Below, one piece after another: positions 11,101 to 22,084 of a stretch of DNA of 64,000 bases. A model generated the notes under the pieces. The model did not search any database, was not told the origin of the DNA, and worked only from the letters and a program-made list of their open reading frames with translations. The DNA lies in NCBI GenBank assembly GCA_030295235.1, contig AP026125.1, forward strand, positions 2,108,001 to 2,172,000, written 5' to 3'. Origin of the DNA: Fistulifera solaris. Lineage: Eukaryota > Bacillariophyta > Bacillariophyceae > Naviculales > Stauroneidaceae. The stretch's first letter is position 1, and each line of letters starts with the position of its first letter. The position numbers were made by a program, and so were the translations under genes.

Positions 11101-12729
11101 CTGTTCACACCGAAACCAACACCTGCGACGGGTCCATTTGGACTTACTTCTGGACCTTTTGACCCGCAACTAGTTGGCTCTCATGTTTTTGGAAGGATGC
11201 CTTTTGCAAGGTCCCATACAGCAATGAGTGATGCTGGGTTTCGTGCAGACTATGATTCGATAGCATCTGAAGATGAAGCCGCTGCTCGTGTTGCGTACGC
11301 AGCGTCTGTGGCAACCCACGTGGATTCTGACGCATCGATTGATCGTACAGCTACGAATATCACGCGAATAGCCATCGCCGTTCCGCCCTTGGCGCGCTAT
11401 GGGGCTGAACCTTCATACTTTTTAGGTATGCGTTCTAGGTTGACAAATGACATGCTCCGATTCTTACAGGCAACGGACTCGCACTTGAAAAACAAGAACC
11501 AATAAAGGCTGCAGCCATAGAACGCATGACACGTCTAGTGAACACGATGTGGCCACGTGCTCAGGTGAAGCTTTACGGAAGCAATGTTACGGGGCTTTCT
11601 TTGCCAACTTCAGATATTGACTTTGTTATTTGTCTCCCTGCTGTGCACAAGAAGGCTGTTGCGGTGGCTCCTGGGGTTCTCGAAGGAAGAAACGCCATCA
11701 ATGAGTCGTCTCAAAAACTATTGGCTCGGACTTTGAAAGGGGAATCATGGATTGATCCGCGTTCGATGAAGCTTATTGAGCGGACCGTTGTTCCTGTAAT
11801 CAAGGTATCTACGAAAGACACAAAGGCTCGATCATTGCAACTTGACATTACCTTTGACAGTCCTGGCCACCATGGAATCGAAGCAATTCAAATGGTTACT
11901 CAGATCATGGACGAGCTGCCGGTAATGCGTCCGCTGTTGCTGATTTTAAAACAGTTTCTCAGCAACCGTGGCTTGTTGACGGCTTATACTGGCGGCCTTT
12001 CTGCTTATGGTCTATTCCTCATGGTTGCTCGTTATCTTCAAGAGCAAGAGTCTTGGGGAGATTGCGGTTCACTTTTGATGGGATTTCTTGACTTCTACGG
12101 TAACAATGTAAGTTTGTGAAATCTGTCGGCGATTCTTACAACAACGAACCATTTGTCTAAAAAATTGTGCGCAGTTTGACCCGCGATCTACTGGTATAAG
12201 TGTTAAGAACCGTCAGTATTTTTCTCGGCTTTCTGCAGTCATGGGCCCCGCCCCACAATCAGTCCCTACAAATGAGACTGCCTGGAGACCAATCGGAGCG
12301 AATCACCTACCGACAACACAGTTCTTTCGTCGTTACAGCTTTAGCGATAAGGGCAACATTGATGCTCATCGCGGTGCGAATCCTTCTGTTATAGTCCAGT
12401 CAGCAACACCGATACCAGTGACGGCGAAGAACAACCATCATCGAAAGCCACCGACTCAGCCCAACAACGAAATTGATCACTCAGCCATGCCGTACACACT
12501 TGATCCTCTCTTAATCGAAGACCCGTTGAATGAGTCGAACAACGTTGGGCGAAACGCTTTCCGTATATTTTCGGTTCTACGGGCGTTTTCGGATGCTCAC
12601 AGGGCGCTGTTAGCCTCCTTAGAATGGGACTTGCATTCTAATGTCGAATTTCAGGATGACAGTGAATATCCGCTGCTGAAATTCCTTTTACAGAACGAGG
12701 ACGTTGTTTTTAATGACATTGGTAGATAA
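8149..12729 (+). CDS. TRF4/PAPD5-type non-canonical poly(A) polymerase, very long N-terminus
   Basis: Three exons: 8149-11425, 11470-12107, 12175-12729; introns are GTATGC..TTACAG (44 nt) and GTAAGT..GCGCAG (67 nt), both phase-consistent; 1489 residues. The catalytic part starts near residue 1090: VKLYGSNVTGLSLPTSDIDFVI is the nucleotidyltransferase GS..DxD motif, LQLDIT supplies the third aspartate, then PLLLILKQFLSNRGL, SAYGLFLMV, and FDPRSTGISVKN with IEDPLNESNNVGR, hallmarks of the TRF4/5 subgroup. Such enzymes tail aberrant RNAs for the exosome (TRAMP) or extend mRNA tails. The 1090-residue N-terminal extension is acidic, Ser-rich and unusual; its first 200 residues are ordered-looking. 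No frame break occurs in 4.5 kb, unlike many neighbours. Confidence 0.85.
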
Positions 12730-12818
12730 TGGGACGCTTGTTTAATGCTGTAAAAAGTGGTTGTTTAACTACATCTAACTTGTCGTTTGCTTAGCTAACA
12801 AGCAAAAGGATCTATTCT

Positions 12819-13982
12819 TTAGTTTAAACGCAAGATTGCAGCATTGATCATTTGAGGAATATCGAACTCGGTCATTTCTCCGGCCGTCTTTCCCGTCAAG
12901 GGAAACACTCGACACGTGAGACTCTTGTCCCAACGATCGGCTACCGCGGCCACATCCAAAAACAAAGACGCCAGTTCGTTCGAATCGACATCTCCAGGGA
13001 TGGGGACTGTATCTACGCCGACACCACAAACGTGGCTTATACTGAGTAAGTCCATGATGCGTAGACTACCTTGTAACGAGTGTTCGACGAGTCGAACATC
13101 TTCACAAAGAGGGAGCATGATTCCACAATATCCCGTCCGTTTGATGTCAGGTAGGGATTGCAGACACTTGGTCACCGCAGCTGCCACGGCAACAATTCCA
13201 GGTCCACCAATACGATGTCCTAATGATTCTAGCGCAGTCGCAATGGATCCTTCTGGCTCCAGCGACGGATTGAAACTGGTATCAATGCCAGCGAAACGCC
13301 ATTGTTGTTCTTGACTCACCATCTCACAAATCTCTTGTACCGGTAACAAGGCTTCCGTGAGACCATTCCGTAAAATATCAGGAAGATCACTGAGTTGCTG
13401 ACATTTCTGCAACAAATACTGAGCCAGCGGCCCATTCTCGAGTCCAATAGCAAAGGCCGGTTCGTGTCCCGCTTTGGCCGCGGGAAAGAAAGGAATTTCC
13501 GCCTTGACCGAGGCTGCGACCGCGAATCGAAAATTTCCCAAAACGTTCGTTCGTGCAATGTCTTGTACACACTCTGCGAGAACGTGCGCCATACGGTTGT
13601 CGGTGGCGGCCAGGTCCGCGGAACAGGAAAAGTAGTCCGTTTGAATGATTTGGGGAACCCATTCTTGAACTTGCGCCACGCTGGTGGCCGGTCCTAACGC
13701 ACAAAAGTCAATTCGATGTTCTTGCATCAATTGTTTGAGTCGATAAAGTTCATCTTTGTGCTTTAGCCATTCTCCAAAGGGATTGGTGGCGATCCGTGAT
13801 GTTTGTACGGTGTATCCTTCCTGTTGGAGTGCGCTTTTCACGGAATCAATGAGCTGAACGGCCTGGAGGAGTTGTTTGATGCCTTCTTCATCGTAAGCTT
13901 GCAACGGAACAAAGGCAGTAACTGTTCGAATGTTGAACAAGTTTTGATAAGGATGACTCTGTTGTTGTAAATGTTCTGACAT
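12819..13982 (-). CDS. DUF711/UPF0210 family protein
   Basis: Single exon, 387 residues, ATG at 13982. Family landmarks appear in order: NFRFAVAASVKAEIPFFPAA, FAIGLENG, GIDTSFNPSLEPEGSIATALE, GGPGIVAVAAAVT, GYCGIMLPLCED and CGVGVDTVPIPGD. This is the DUF711 (UPF0210) family, found in bacteria, archaea and some eukaryotes, related to the glycyl-radical/pyruvate-formate-lyase fold group; its reaction is not known. The protein is somewhat shorter than bacterial members. It converges on the TRF4-like gene with about 90 bases between stops. Confidence 0.8.
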   Translation of the reverse strand: MSEHLQQQSHPYQNLFNIRTVTAFVPLQAYDEEGIKQLLQAVQLIDSVKSALQQEGYTVQTSRIATNPFGEWLKHKDELYRLKQLMQEHRIDFCALGPATSVAQVQEWVPQIIQTDYFSCSADLAATDNRMAHVLAECVQDIARTNVLGNFRFAVAASVKAEIPFFPAAKAGHEPAFAIGLENGPLAQYLLQKCQQLSDLPDILRNGLTEALLPVQEICEMVSQEQQWRFAGIDTSFNPSLEPEGSIATALESLGHRIGGPGIVAVAAAVTKCLQSLPDIKRTGYCGIMLPLCEDVRLVEHSLQGSLRIMDLLSISHVCGVGVDTVPIPGDVDSNELASLFLDVAAVADRWDKSLTCRVFPLTGKTAGEMTEFDIPQMINAAILRLN

Positions 13983-14262
13983 GTTTGCTTGTTGTTGTGA
14001 AAAGAGAGAATTTTATGAGGGTGCTTACGCCTTCCTTTTCATTAGCCTTCGAATTCTTTTGGGTGTCTCCGAAACCGAACGAATTCCCAATATTCTATTC
14101 TGCAATGATGTGATGTTATTCGGATTCTGATTTGAATCTTGATGCCTCTAAAGGAAGTAAAAAATGATACGGAGTAGTTGTTTGTCAGGAGAAACATCAC
14201 CGTTTTATTATGCGTTTTGTTATGCTGTCATGCTTCCGGTCCTGTACGTGACTCCGAATCGT

Positions 14263-14830
14263 CGGCGTTTGCCATCATACAGAAATTCTGAGATGGGCGT
14301 TCCAGAAATTCTGGAAACGGTGGCTGGTCCAGAAATTCTGGACCAGCAGTGTTTGCCGTCCTACAGAAATTCTGTGACGGGCGTTCCAGATATTCTGGAA
14401 TCGGTGTTTGCTTTCTGGAATCGGTGGCTGGTCCAGAAATTCTGGACCATCAGTGTTTGCAGTCCTACAGAAATTCTGTGATGGTCGGGTCAGAAATTCA
14501 GGAATCGGTGTTTGCGACCATATTCTGCGGCTGGTCCAGGAATTCGGGACCATCCGTGTTTGCGGTCGTACAGTACACAAATTCTGTGGTGGGCGTTCCA
14601 GAAATTCTGGAATCGCTGTTTGCGATCATGAAGTTGCAGAAATTCTGTGACTGGTCCAGAAATTCTGGACCATCGGTGTCTGCGGTCATACAGAAATTCT
14701 GTGATTGTCGTTCAAGAAGAATTCTGGGATCGGTGTTTGCGATCCTATTCTGTGGCCGGTCCAGAAATTCTGGACCATCAGTGTTTGCAATCGTACAGAA
14801 ATTCTGTAAGTTACGTTCCAGATAATCTGG
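14263..14830. repeat. Palindrome array 1 (CAGAA-N-TTCTG family)
   Basis: Around 15 near-perfect palindromes share the core CAGAA-N-TTCTG. Arms come in three types: TTCCAGAAATTCTGGAA, GGTCCAGAAATTCTGGACC and TACAGAAATTCTGT, repeating in a fixed order with about 20-bp spacers that include TCGGTGTTTGC and ATCAGTGTTTGC. On this strand the array is the reverse complement of the one at 60640-61505. It separates the DUF711 promoter from the poly(A) polymerase start at 15008. All overlapping reading frames are artefacts. Confidence 0.9.
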
Positions 14831-15007
14831 AAAATATTGTCCGCACGTCCACCGCTCTAAGATCTGGGATTGCACTCGACGCTCGACGCGCTCGGTCGTG
14901 ATTTTCTCGCGTGCCCTCTCTTTGAGTAGTTTACAATCATGATCATGAATTGTATTTGACATACATTTGATTTATTATCCATTGAACTCATAATTATTAC
15001 AAATATC

Positions 15008-16947
15008 ATGTCATCAAACAAATCTTTGACGGACATGTCGACCAAAGTCGGCGGACGCGTCTTTCAGCCGGCTCTACCCGTCGTCGACGGCGCGCCTCCG
15101 ACCGCGATCGAACAAGGCTTTCAATCGACGTTACAAGAATACATTCAAGACAACATTCCACTCGAATCTTTAGAAGGCATTCGATTGCGAGAACGCGTAT
15201 TGAATGAACTCGGTGCATTGTGTCGGGATTGGATTCGTTCGGTGTGTGTCAATAAAGGATTTGCGCCGGATATTGTCGACGGCGCCGGAGGACAATTGTA
15301 TACTTCGGGAAGTTATCGACTCGGTGTACACGAACCAGGAGCGGATATTGATTGTATTCTCGTGGCTCCGGCAATGTGTCATCGTCATGACTTCTTCGGG
15401 ACCGCCGTAGCCGGTGCGAGTGACGATCATCCGCGCGATCCCAATTCACTGGCAGAACGCATTCGACGGCATCCGGAAGTTACCAACTTTGTGCCCGTCG
15501 AAGGAGCGGCGGTTCCCATTTTGACGTTTGATTGGTTGGGCATCAATATTGATTTACTATTCGCGCGGTTGAATATCAACTCCATTCCCTCCGGATTCGA
15601 TGTTGACAATGATGGAGTCTTGGATGGAGCGGATGGAGCCACGGAAAAGTCACTCAACGGTCCGCGGGTTACCAACTTAATTGCCGCATTTGTAGGAGGT
15701 ACTCCTGAACGTTACCAAGCTTTCTTGACGGTCGTGCGATGTGTTCGTAAATGGGCCAAAGCACGGGGTTTGTACAGCAACAAGATGGGATATTGGGGAG
15801 GAGTCAATTGCAATTTAGCGGTGGCACTGACCGTACAACTATATCCCAATGCGTGTCCTGCAACATTGTTGCGTCGTTTCTTTTGGTATTCAAAACATGG
15901 CGATGGCCGCAGCCGGTGCTTTTGACGGCACCACACGATGCGGGATACGGTTTGCCGGTGTGGAGTCCGTTGCAAGCGATGCGGCAAGTCGCGCCCATGA
16001 TTACACCGGCGTATCCCGCCATGAATTCGACACTCGCCGTTTCGCGACAAACACTCCAAATTATGACAGAAGAGTTCAATCGGGGATACGAAATTGTGGA
16101 TTCGTTGTGGAAAGAGTATCAGAGAGATACGAATGCCGAACTCAACTGGGGTCGTTTGTTTGAACCATCCGACTTTTTCATTGCCTATCCGGTAAGTAAC
16201 AGATAGAATACGAAATGGAGAGTCTGACTGGAAAGCTTTTTGTTGGGCTTATTTTGTTCATTTCGTTTTGTTTTTCGATCCACAGCGTTACTTGTCAATG
16301 TGTATCGTAGGTCCCACGCAAGAAGACGCGCAAGCATGGTACGTACACAGTGAATGTTGTGGTTGCGATTAGCTAGAGCCGACTAAGAACAGCAATTAAT
16401 GACTCTTTGATAAAGGGCCGGTTTCGTTGAATCGCGATTGCGTAAATTGGTATCGGACGGATTAGCAAGAAGTTTACCCATCAAAAAGATTCAATTGTGG
16501 CCAAAAAAGTTTCAAGTATGCATTGCCGACAAAAACGCCTTGCTGACTACGGCCCAACGTCAGAACTGTCTTACCTACTTTATTGGATATCAAATTGATC
16601 CGTACCGAATGCGCGGAAGCGATTTGAATGTTGAAATTCCACTGCATAGCTTTCGCGAATTTGAATTGAGTCGATTCCAACCGCTGGTACCTGGCATGGA
16701 TATATTGGTCAAATCATTTTTTGTCAAAGAGCTTCCTTTGTTGTGTTTCGAGGATGTGGGTGGAAAATTGGCCGCGATGAAGAAAAGACGGCAGTTGCGG
16801 GATTCTGATCCAGCTCGTATTGAACGGAGACGACAGAAACGATTAAAAGAATTGAAGGAGCAGATGGAAGAAAAGTTGAAACGCCAGCAGATGAAGAAGC
16901 GAAAGCGTACGAATGACGATGGCGATGAAGAGACACTAGCGCAGTAA
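15008..16947 (+). CDS. Canonical nuclear poly(A) polymerase, one frame break
   Basis: Exons 15008-16191, 16286-16338 and 16416-16947 with GT..AG introns. Residues about 85-125 carry LYTSGSYRLGVHEPGADIDCI, the nucleotidyltransferase GS..DxD motif; VPILTFDWLGINIDLLFA gives the third aspartate; then VRCVRKWAKARGLYSNKMGYWGGV (central domain), ITPAYPAMNSTLAVS, FEPSDFFIAYP and, after the introns, RYLSMCIVG..AWAGFVESRLRKLV (RNA-binding domain). The frame changes between LLRRFFW and VFKTWRWPQPV: one T is lacking in the TTTT run at 15881-15884. The C-terminus is a basic coiled segment. The enzyme adds mRNA poly(A) tails with CPSF in the nucleus. Break read as sequence error because both sides are well conserved. 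Confidence 0.85.
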
Positions 16948-17054
16948 AAATAGAGGAGGAGCGGAGTGCCATCGTCACAGAAAGCTCGAACGGAAAGGAG
17001 GAAACACCACAGGTAGAAGAGGAGGCCAATCTTCTGGAGAACGCACTCGATGCA

Positions 17055-17597
17055 ATGCAAGATGGTGGAGCGGAGGCCAACATTACCAAAACTAGACAAG
17101 AAGCCGAAGCCGATCGACAACGTCTTTTGGCAGGTGAGATATTGGACGAAGAAGGAGGAGGTTTTGAGGAGGATAGTGATGAGGAAGCTGGTTACATTGG
17201 GGATGGCGCTCGCGTCACATCTTTTGTGGTCAAGAAGAAGTCCACTCACAAAGATAAGCGCTCTCTGCCTTTGAGTGAACAAGAAGCTGAGGTTCTCAAG
17301 AATTTAGGATATTCCATCGTTAGCGACGACGAATGCAAGATCTTGGGAGCGAACATGTTGCCCCCCTGGAGAGCGAATGTTGTATCCACGGACGCCTTGC
17401 CAAAGCCACGAAAGATATCCGCACGATTTCATTTTCGTCGAAAATTTGATGTTGTTGAACTTGATGCCAATGGACACGTCATTGATAAAGGCGACGAAGA
17501 TTTCAAGCCATGCAAAGCATGGGAAGGTCGTTTAGCTGGTTTTGAATTTAAAATGGGCGAGCGAGGTCTGGGATACTACCGAACCGGGAAAAGGTAG
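17055..17597 (+). CDS. Conserved-looking acidic protein of unknown function
   Basis: 180 residues from an ATG at 17055. Acidic N-terminus (EEGGGFEEDSDEEAGY), then a hydrophilic middle, then a compact C-terminal motif around FDVVELDANG and KAWEGRLAGFEFKMGERGLGYY that looks like a conserved domain I cannot name. The frame is open upstream to about 16930, so it may instead be a C-terminal extension of the poly(A) polymerase joined by a frame change near 16940, though no homopolymer lies there. Only 107 bases separate the two stops and starts, which is also consistent with overlapping transcription units. Confidence 0.5.
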   Translation: MQDGGAEANITKTRQEAEADRQRLLAGEILDEEGGGFEEDSDEEAGYIGDGARVTSFVVKKKSTHKDKRSLPLSEQEAEVLKNLGYSIVSDDECKILGANMLPPWRANVVSTDALPKPRKISARFHFRRKFDVVELDANGHVIDKGDEDFKPCKAWEGRLAGFEFKMGERGLGYYRTGKR

Positions 17598-17757
17598 TGG
17601 TTCCGTCGAACATGGCTTATTAGCGTACTGCTGCGTAATCACTGGATGAGTGTGGTGCTTTTAGAAAGATGGGCGTATAGAGTACAGAGTTGTTAATTGC
17701 GGAAAAACACACATAATCAGAATTTCAGTCTGTTCAAGAACACTATAAACAATGTTC

Positions 17758-17808
17758 ACTATAGACCAAAGTGTATATGTATTTAGCCACGACTGCAATT
17801 CAGTCATG
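17758..17808 (-). repeat. GACTG..CAGTC hairpin-family element
   Basis: On the reverse strand: CATGACTGAATTGCAGTCGTGG, spacer, then TACACTTTGG and CTATAGT. It occupies part of the 326-base gap before the plastid peroxiredoxin-like gene; the rest of that gap shows nothing else. Confidence 0.65.
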
Positions 17809-17923
17809 AATGAAATAATCGCGATACGGAGAATTTGTTTCCATTACCAGGTAGTCTATTGCTGTCGAAAGGCTTGAAGTACTTACGAAGTACATCAAGT
17901 CGCATCAAGAAGGAACAGATAGA

Positions 17924-19018
17924 ATGCAAGCTTTGTTTTCGACTGTTTTGATAGTGACAATTCTCCATGGACTGCCGCAATCGACGGCTTTCTTTTCATC
18001 CCCCCAACAAGGTCTTCGACGACCGGAAACGTTGACGTGGTCAAAACGTAAAAGCACTCGCGATGATATTGATCCTTGGACTGTAATCACGTCGACGCCC
18101 GTGATCGATCCGCGAACAGGTCGTCTTGGCCCGGTTTTCTCAAAGCCTTCTTTGATAGACACAGTTAACAATATCGGAAAGCCGCCGAAGAAGCGTCTTG
18201 TTGTGATCAGTCCTCAACTGGGCGATTTCGATCCTTGGGAATATGCCGAGTTGTTAACAGCATGTTTACCAGAATTACAAAAAGCCAACATTGATTTAAA
18301 TTTCATAGCCATTGGTGACATTGGATCGGCGAAACGATTTGCTAGAGTTTCCGGGCTTCCTCTCGAATGCCTACGAGTTGACCCCAAAGGATCGATTCAT
18401 CGTAACTTGTTCGTACATGGAGGACCCAATTGGGACGTACCATCGTTCTTTCCGAAAAGTATTCTTGAGTGGTTCAAAGGTTACGTCGGTGCATCCAAAG
18501 ACAGCGATGAGCATCTCGTCGCTCGAGCTTGGCTGAACTACATGGCCATGTGTGCGGGTATTGCGGCACCCAACACTCTCCCCGAGATTTTAAGAGGCTA
18601 CATTGGAGATCGTTCCGCCCCCGAACGGCTTGCCGAGGATGAAGTGGTGACAATGGGAGATGACATGATTGTTATTCGGGGAACAACAGATGTCAAATTG
18701 GGGCCGATTCAATACCAGAGTCTTTGGAAAAACGAGAAAGGATACCAACGGCCTGCCGAACTGGCTACCGTCCGATTACGTGGGATGGTAGAGACGCTGT
18801 CGAACTTTAATGAATATGTACCAGACCAGACACTTTTACATCTGCGTGGTGCGACGTTCTTGTTTGACGAAAAGGCGCAAGTGTTGTATAAACACTACGA
18901 TACCGGGGTCTTGGCTTATTCGACAACAATGTCGAGGCCACTATTATTCTTGGAACCCTACATCGGAAAGAAAGCACTAAATCCATTAGGATTTCAGGAT
19001 GCTGCACAACTGAATTGA
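17924..19018 (+). CDS. Plastid-targeted peroxiredoxin-like (AhpC/TSA-type) protein
   Basis: Single exon, 364 residues. Residues 1-22 form a signal peptide ending STA, immediately followed by FFSSP: cleavage before Phe is the ASAFAP-type signal that directs proteins through four membranes into diatom plastids. The body, from about residue 90, resembles a thioredoxin-fold family shared by cyanobacteria and plastids: LVVISPQLGDFDPWEYAELL, FIAIGDIGSAKRFARVSGLP, LRVDPKGSIHRNL, then MAMCAGIAAPNTLPEILRGYIGDRSAPERL, YQRPAELATVRLRGMVETL and HLRGATFLFDEK. The peroxidatic CxxC of the broader AhpC family is absent at the expected site (QLGDFD), so classic peroxidase activity is doubtful. Function in the plastid unknown. 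Confidence 0.75.
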   Translation: MQALFSTVLIVTILHGLPQSTAFFSSPQQGLRRPETLTWSKRKSTRDDIDPWTVITSTPVIDPRTGRLGPVFSKPSLIDTVNNIGKPPKKRLVVISPQLGDFDPWEYAELLTACLPELQKANIDLNFIAIGDIGSAKRFARVSGLPLECLRVDPKGSIHRNLFVHGGPNWDVPSFFPKSILEWFKGYVGASKDSDEHLVARAWLNYMAMCAGIAAPNTLPEILRGYIGDRSAPERLAEDEVVTMGDDMIVIRGTTDVKLGPIQYQSLWKNEKGYQRPAELATVRLRGMVETLSNFNEYVPDQTLLHLRGATFLFDEKAQVLYKHYDTGVLAYSTTMSRPLLFLEPYIGKKALNPLGFQDAAQLN

Positions 19019-19168
19019 CCACGCCATATATCGTAATGGAAAATATTCTTATTAACTTCTATCATATTAAAGTATAACCTGAGTTATCGCACGACCTGTC
19101 AATGTAACATCAAGAGCCATATAGATTCCTCTGAAGCTGTTCAACAGCATGCACAGGAGCTAAATTCT

Positions 19169-21215
19169 TTATACGTGTTTGTTCTTTTTCGTTTTCGCAT
19201 CAGTTCCGTACGTTCGATGATTCGCGGAGGACAACCGACAAAGTGACGGCACGGAAGATCGTCGACTCAAAGCTGCTTTGGGAAGCGAGGACGACAAGTT
19301 TGTCACAGAAGCCACCAGCTTTTCTCCAAGATCGTTAACGCGGCTGAAGAGGCTGGACCACTCGCGCTGTGAAACAAGAGATACTTGGAGAATAGTCGCA
19401 ACTGCCATGAGTGTTCCAACTATTCCGAAGGCGGTTTTTACACTGCATGTCCAAATGACTGTGTCAGCTGACCAATAATCGTTTTGTTAAATTTTGAAGC
19501 GAATTTTCTGCACACTTACCTGATTATATTCGTCGACACGACACCTAACGCCACCGCAAAATTGACGATTATCCGAGGTAATGTCATGATGGAGGCACGT
19601 GCATTAGAGGGAAAGTAGAGGGATCGAATAACGCCTTCACATGGCAAGAAGATTCCAATCATGAGCTCGTAAACCAGAAAGGCAACCAGCGTGTTCGAGA
19701 AGGACAATGGGCTTTCTTCTTGCACCAGTACGGGGACAAAAAGCAGAAACGTCGAAATCATGTAGCATGTTGCCGCAAGAACTTCGACCGACATGGGTCG
19801 AATGGCAACAGTACCTTCACCGTCAATTTCGATTGTTTGAATAGGGGCGTCGTTATCATTGAGGGGTTGAACAACAGAAGTAACAAAACTTCTCAGTCTT
19901 GGTGCGAGTAGGCCGCCCGCAACACCACAGGCCATGTACGCGCCAAAAATTAGCCCGTATGCCGGCTCACCGTCCTCATCAAGGCCCCACGTTCCAGGCT
20001 TGGAAGTAGCTGAAAGGTGTCTCAAACAAGGAACCCAAAGATAGACAAAGATTTGAAGGCATCCAGCTGTGAGCCCTTGTAATATTCCCACGCGCAACAT
20101 CTTCGAATTGTTTGCATAAGCACATATGGCTTCGCGCAAGAAAGCATAAATGCTAGATCCGCTAGAAACTGAGCTTTCTTTACTTTGTTCGTCGCACTCA
20201 GTACATTGGCCATCGTCGTTATCTTTCTTCGCCGACCCGGAAGAGCCGTAATTTTCTGTCCAAACGCAAAGCACAACAATAAAAGCAATCACTGTGCATG
20301 TTACTGCACCTCGAAACGGACCAACGGCACCATATCGAGAGGCAAGAATGTGTGCGAGATAACCCGAAAAGATTGCAGCCAAATTACTGACAATCACAGA
20401 ATCACGAAGAATGAGCTCGTACTTTTCTTTCGGCAATCCCCGATTACGATACTCGGTGTCGAGCCACGTTTCAAAGACCGTCATGAGAAGATTTGTAGTA
20501 AAACCTCCAATCATGCGGCTAGCAACAAGTCCATAATAGAAAGGATATTGTTCGAGTAAGTTGATGAACGCTTCCAGACCGCAATAAAGAAGCGCTGCTT
20601 TCTTTCTTCCCATGTAGTCGACTAAGGGGCCAGTAACAGGTGACATTAACCCGCCTGTTGCGAAGCCCAAGCAGTATAACGTTGCAACCGAAAAGCCGTA
20701 GCTCTCGTAAAGAACATAGAGATGGGTACCTGTTGTTAAAAGGCAGAATGAGAGTGAGTATCGATTTTTGTGTTTTGCAACGAAAAAAGGCACCACATTC
20801 ACTCACCTTGCAACCCATCCGCCAGCATGATAACTAATGTAACTAACAAATACGTAACGCGAAGGATTTTGACCTGCGATTTTAACTCCGCGGAGGACTC
20901 ACGAAGAATGTTCTTTTGCTCAGCCGTTACGCCCTCCCGGTCGAATGAAGAAACAGAAATATCATCGCTGGCTGCGGTAGAGTGTCTCGAGAGGTTACTA
21001 AGTGAACTTTGATCCGAAGAGCTTGTGTCTGACAGATAATATTCTTCGTCTTCTTCCGTGGGACTCTCTTGTTTATTGAGCTTAGAATGTGAACGAGTCT
21101 TGTTGTTATGAACGGCTAGTTTGCTATCTGAATCGATGTTTGCGGTTGCATGATGGTGTGTATCGTTAACAGAATGCACAGCATCAATATCATCAAATAT
21201 AGGGGTAGCTGTCAT
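19169..21215 (-). CDS. MFSD5-type (molybdate-anion) major facilitator transporter
   Basis: Three exons: 21215-20807, 20729-19520, 19442-19169, with GTGAGT..AACAG and GTAAGT..TGCAG introns, both 77 nt and in phase; 630 residues. After a 110-residue Ser-rich cytosolic N-terminus, the membrane domain follows the MFSD5/MoT2 pattern: GTHLYVLYESYGFSVATLYCLGFATGG, LVDYMGRKKAALLYCGLEA, SRMIGGFTTNLLMTVFETWLDTEY, then SGYLAH and, after a charged central loop, ILQGLTAGCLQIFVYLWVP and FLPCEGVIRSLYFPSNARASIMTLPR. Homologues in green algae and animals transport molybdate. The final exon supplies the last membrane helix and a basic Ser-rich tail. Substrate is by homology only. Confidence 0.75.
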
Positions 21216-22084
21216 TTCTTAAATAGATCCAAAATAGGATTCGTTTTGCAGAATCAAAACAGGCGACGACGAAAAATTGATCGACAACTTATCATAAGGC
21301 TCAACTTTCCACACAACTATAGTATAGGCTCGATTTTCGTTTGCTTTTGGCTGGCGTTGATGATGATGGAGGTGTTTCAAGCTTGTATCAACGAAGAGGT
21401 GCGATCGCGAACTTGTGATATCTTTGATTTGTGATTTGCGAACGCCTCACTCGCAAAATTTGAATTTTATCAATTCAACGCGTTGAAAATTATGCATTCC
21501 ATCATCCACAAGATCCACACAAGCTCGTGCTTCATGGACAAAAACATGGCGCACAATGCACAATTGAAACACACTACTATTTTATTATAGCCCTCACGTG
21601 TACTTTCGGAAATTCTGCGCGCATGCCCATTACCGGAACTAAAATTTCACCACGTAGACATCTCAGGCGTCCTTCTAACTAAGTTTTTATCAAAACAAGC
21701 TATTTAGACGATGCAGTACCAGTTTCGGTCGTCAGATAGGCTTTCCTGGTTCGTGGAGGGAGAAAATTGTAAGAATAGATGACGTGCGCATTTCTTTGCC
21801 CATATAAATCTCATCTCAGTCCTTGCTCTACGTCATCGTGTCCGTCACAACAAAGAAATATCGCTATGGGTTAACACGTAGAGGTGCCACGTGTCTGTAA
21901 TCTATGTATGAAGCTATGGACTAAGAAGTACTTGCCACGTATTTCGTACGGTACGGAGTATACTCTAGAGGGGGAGTCGAGCGTCGAGCAGCTGCCTTTC
22001 CTTAGAAAAAAATAATACGGCAAAAAAAAAAACGGCAAGCCTTTTACAGTCGTTGTCTTATACTCCGTAAGATAGTCTACTCTA
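21216..22084. other. AT-rich intergenic region, no gene seen
   Basis: About 870 bases upstream of the transporter gene with no supported gene. It contains an A-rich run near 22010-22035 and CACGTAG at 21640, a single arm of the ACGTAG element family. Confidence 0.4.

Noticed and set aside
14164-14962. Overlapping frames in array 1 on both strands
   Set aside because: All are translations of palindromic repeats; same peptide patterns as array 4.
15870-15890. Programmed frameshifting in poly(A) polymerase
   Set aside because: The local sequence is not a classical slippery heptamer, and equivalent single-base breaks occur at many unrelated homopolymers in the window.
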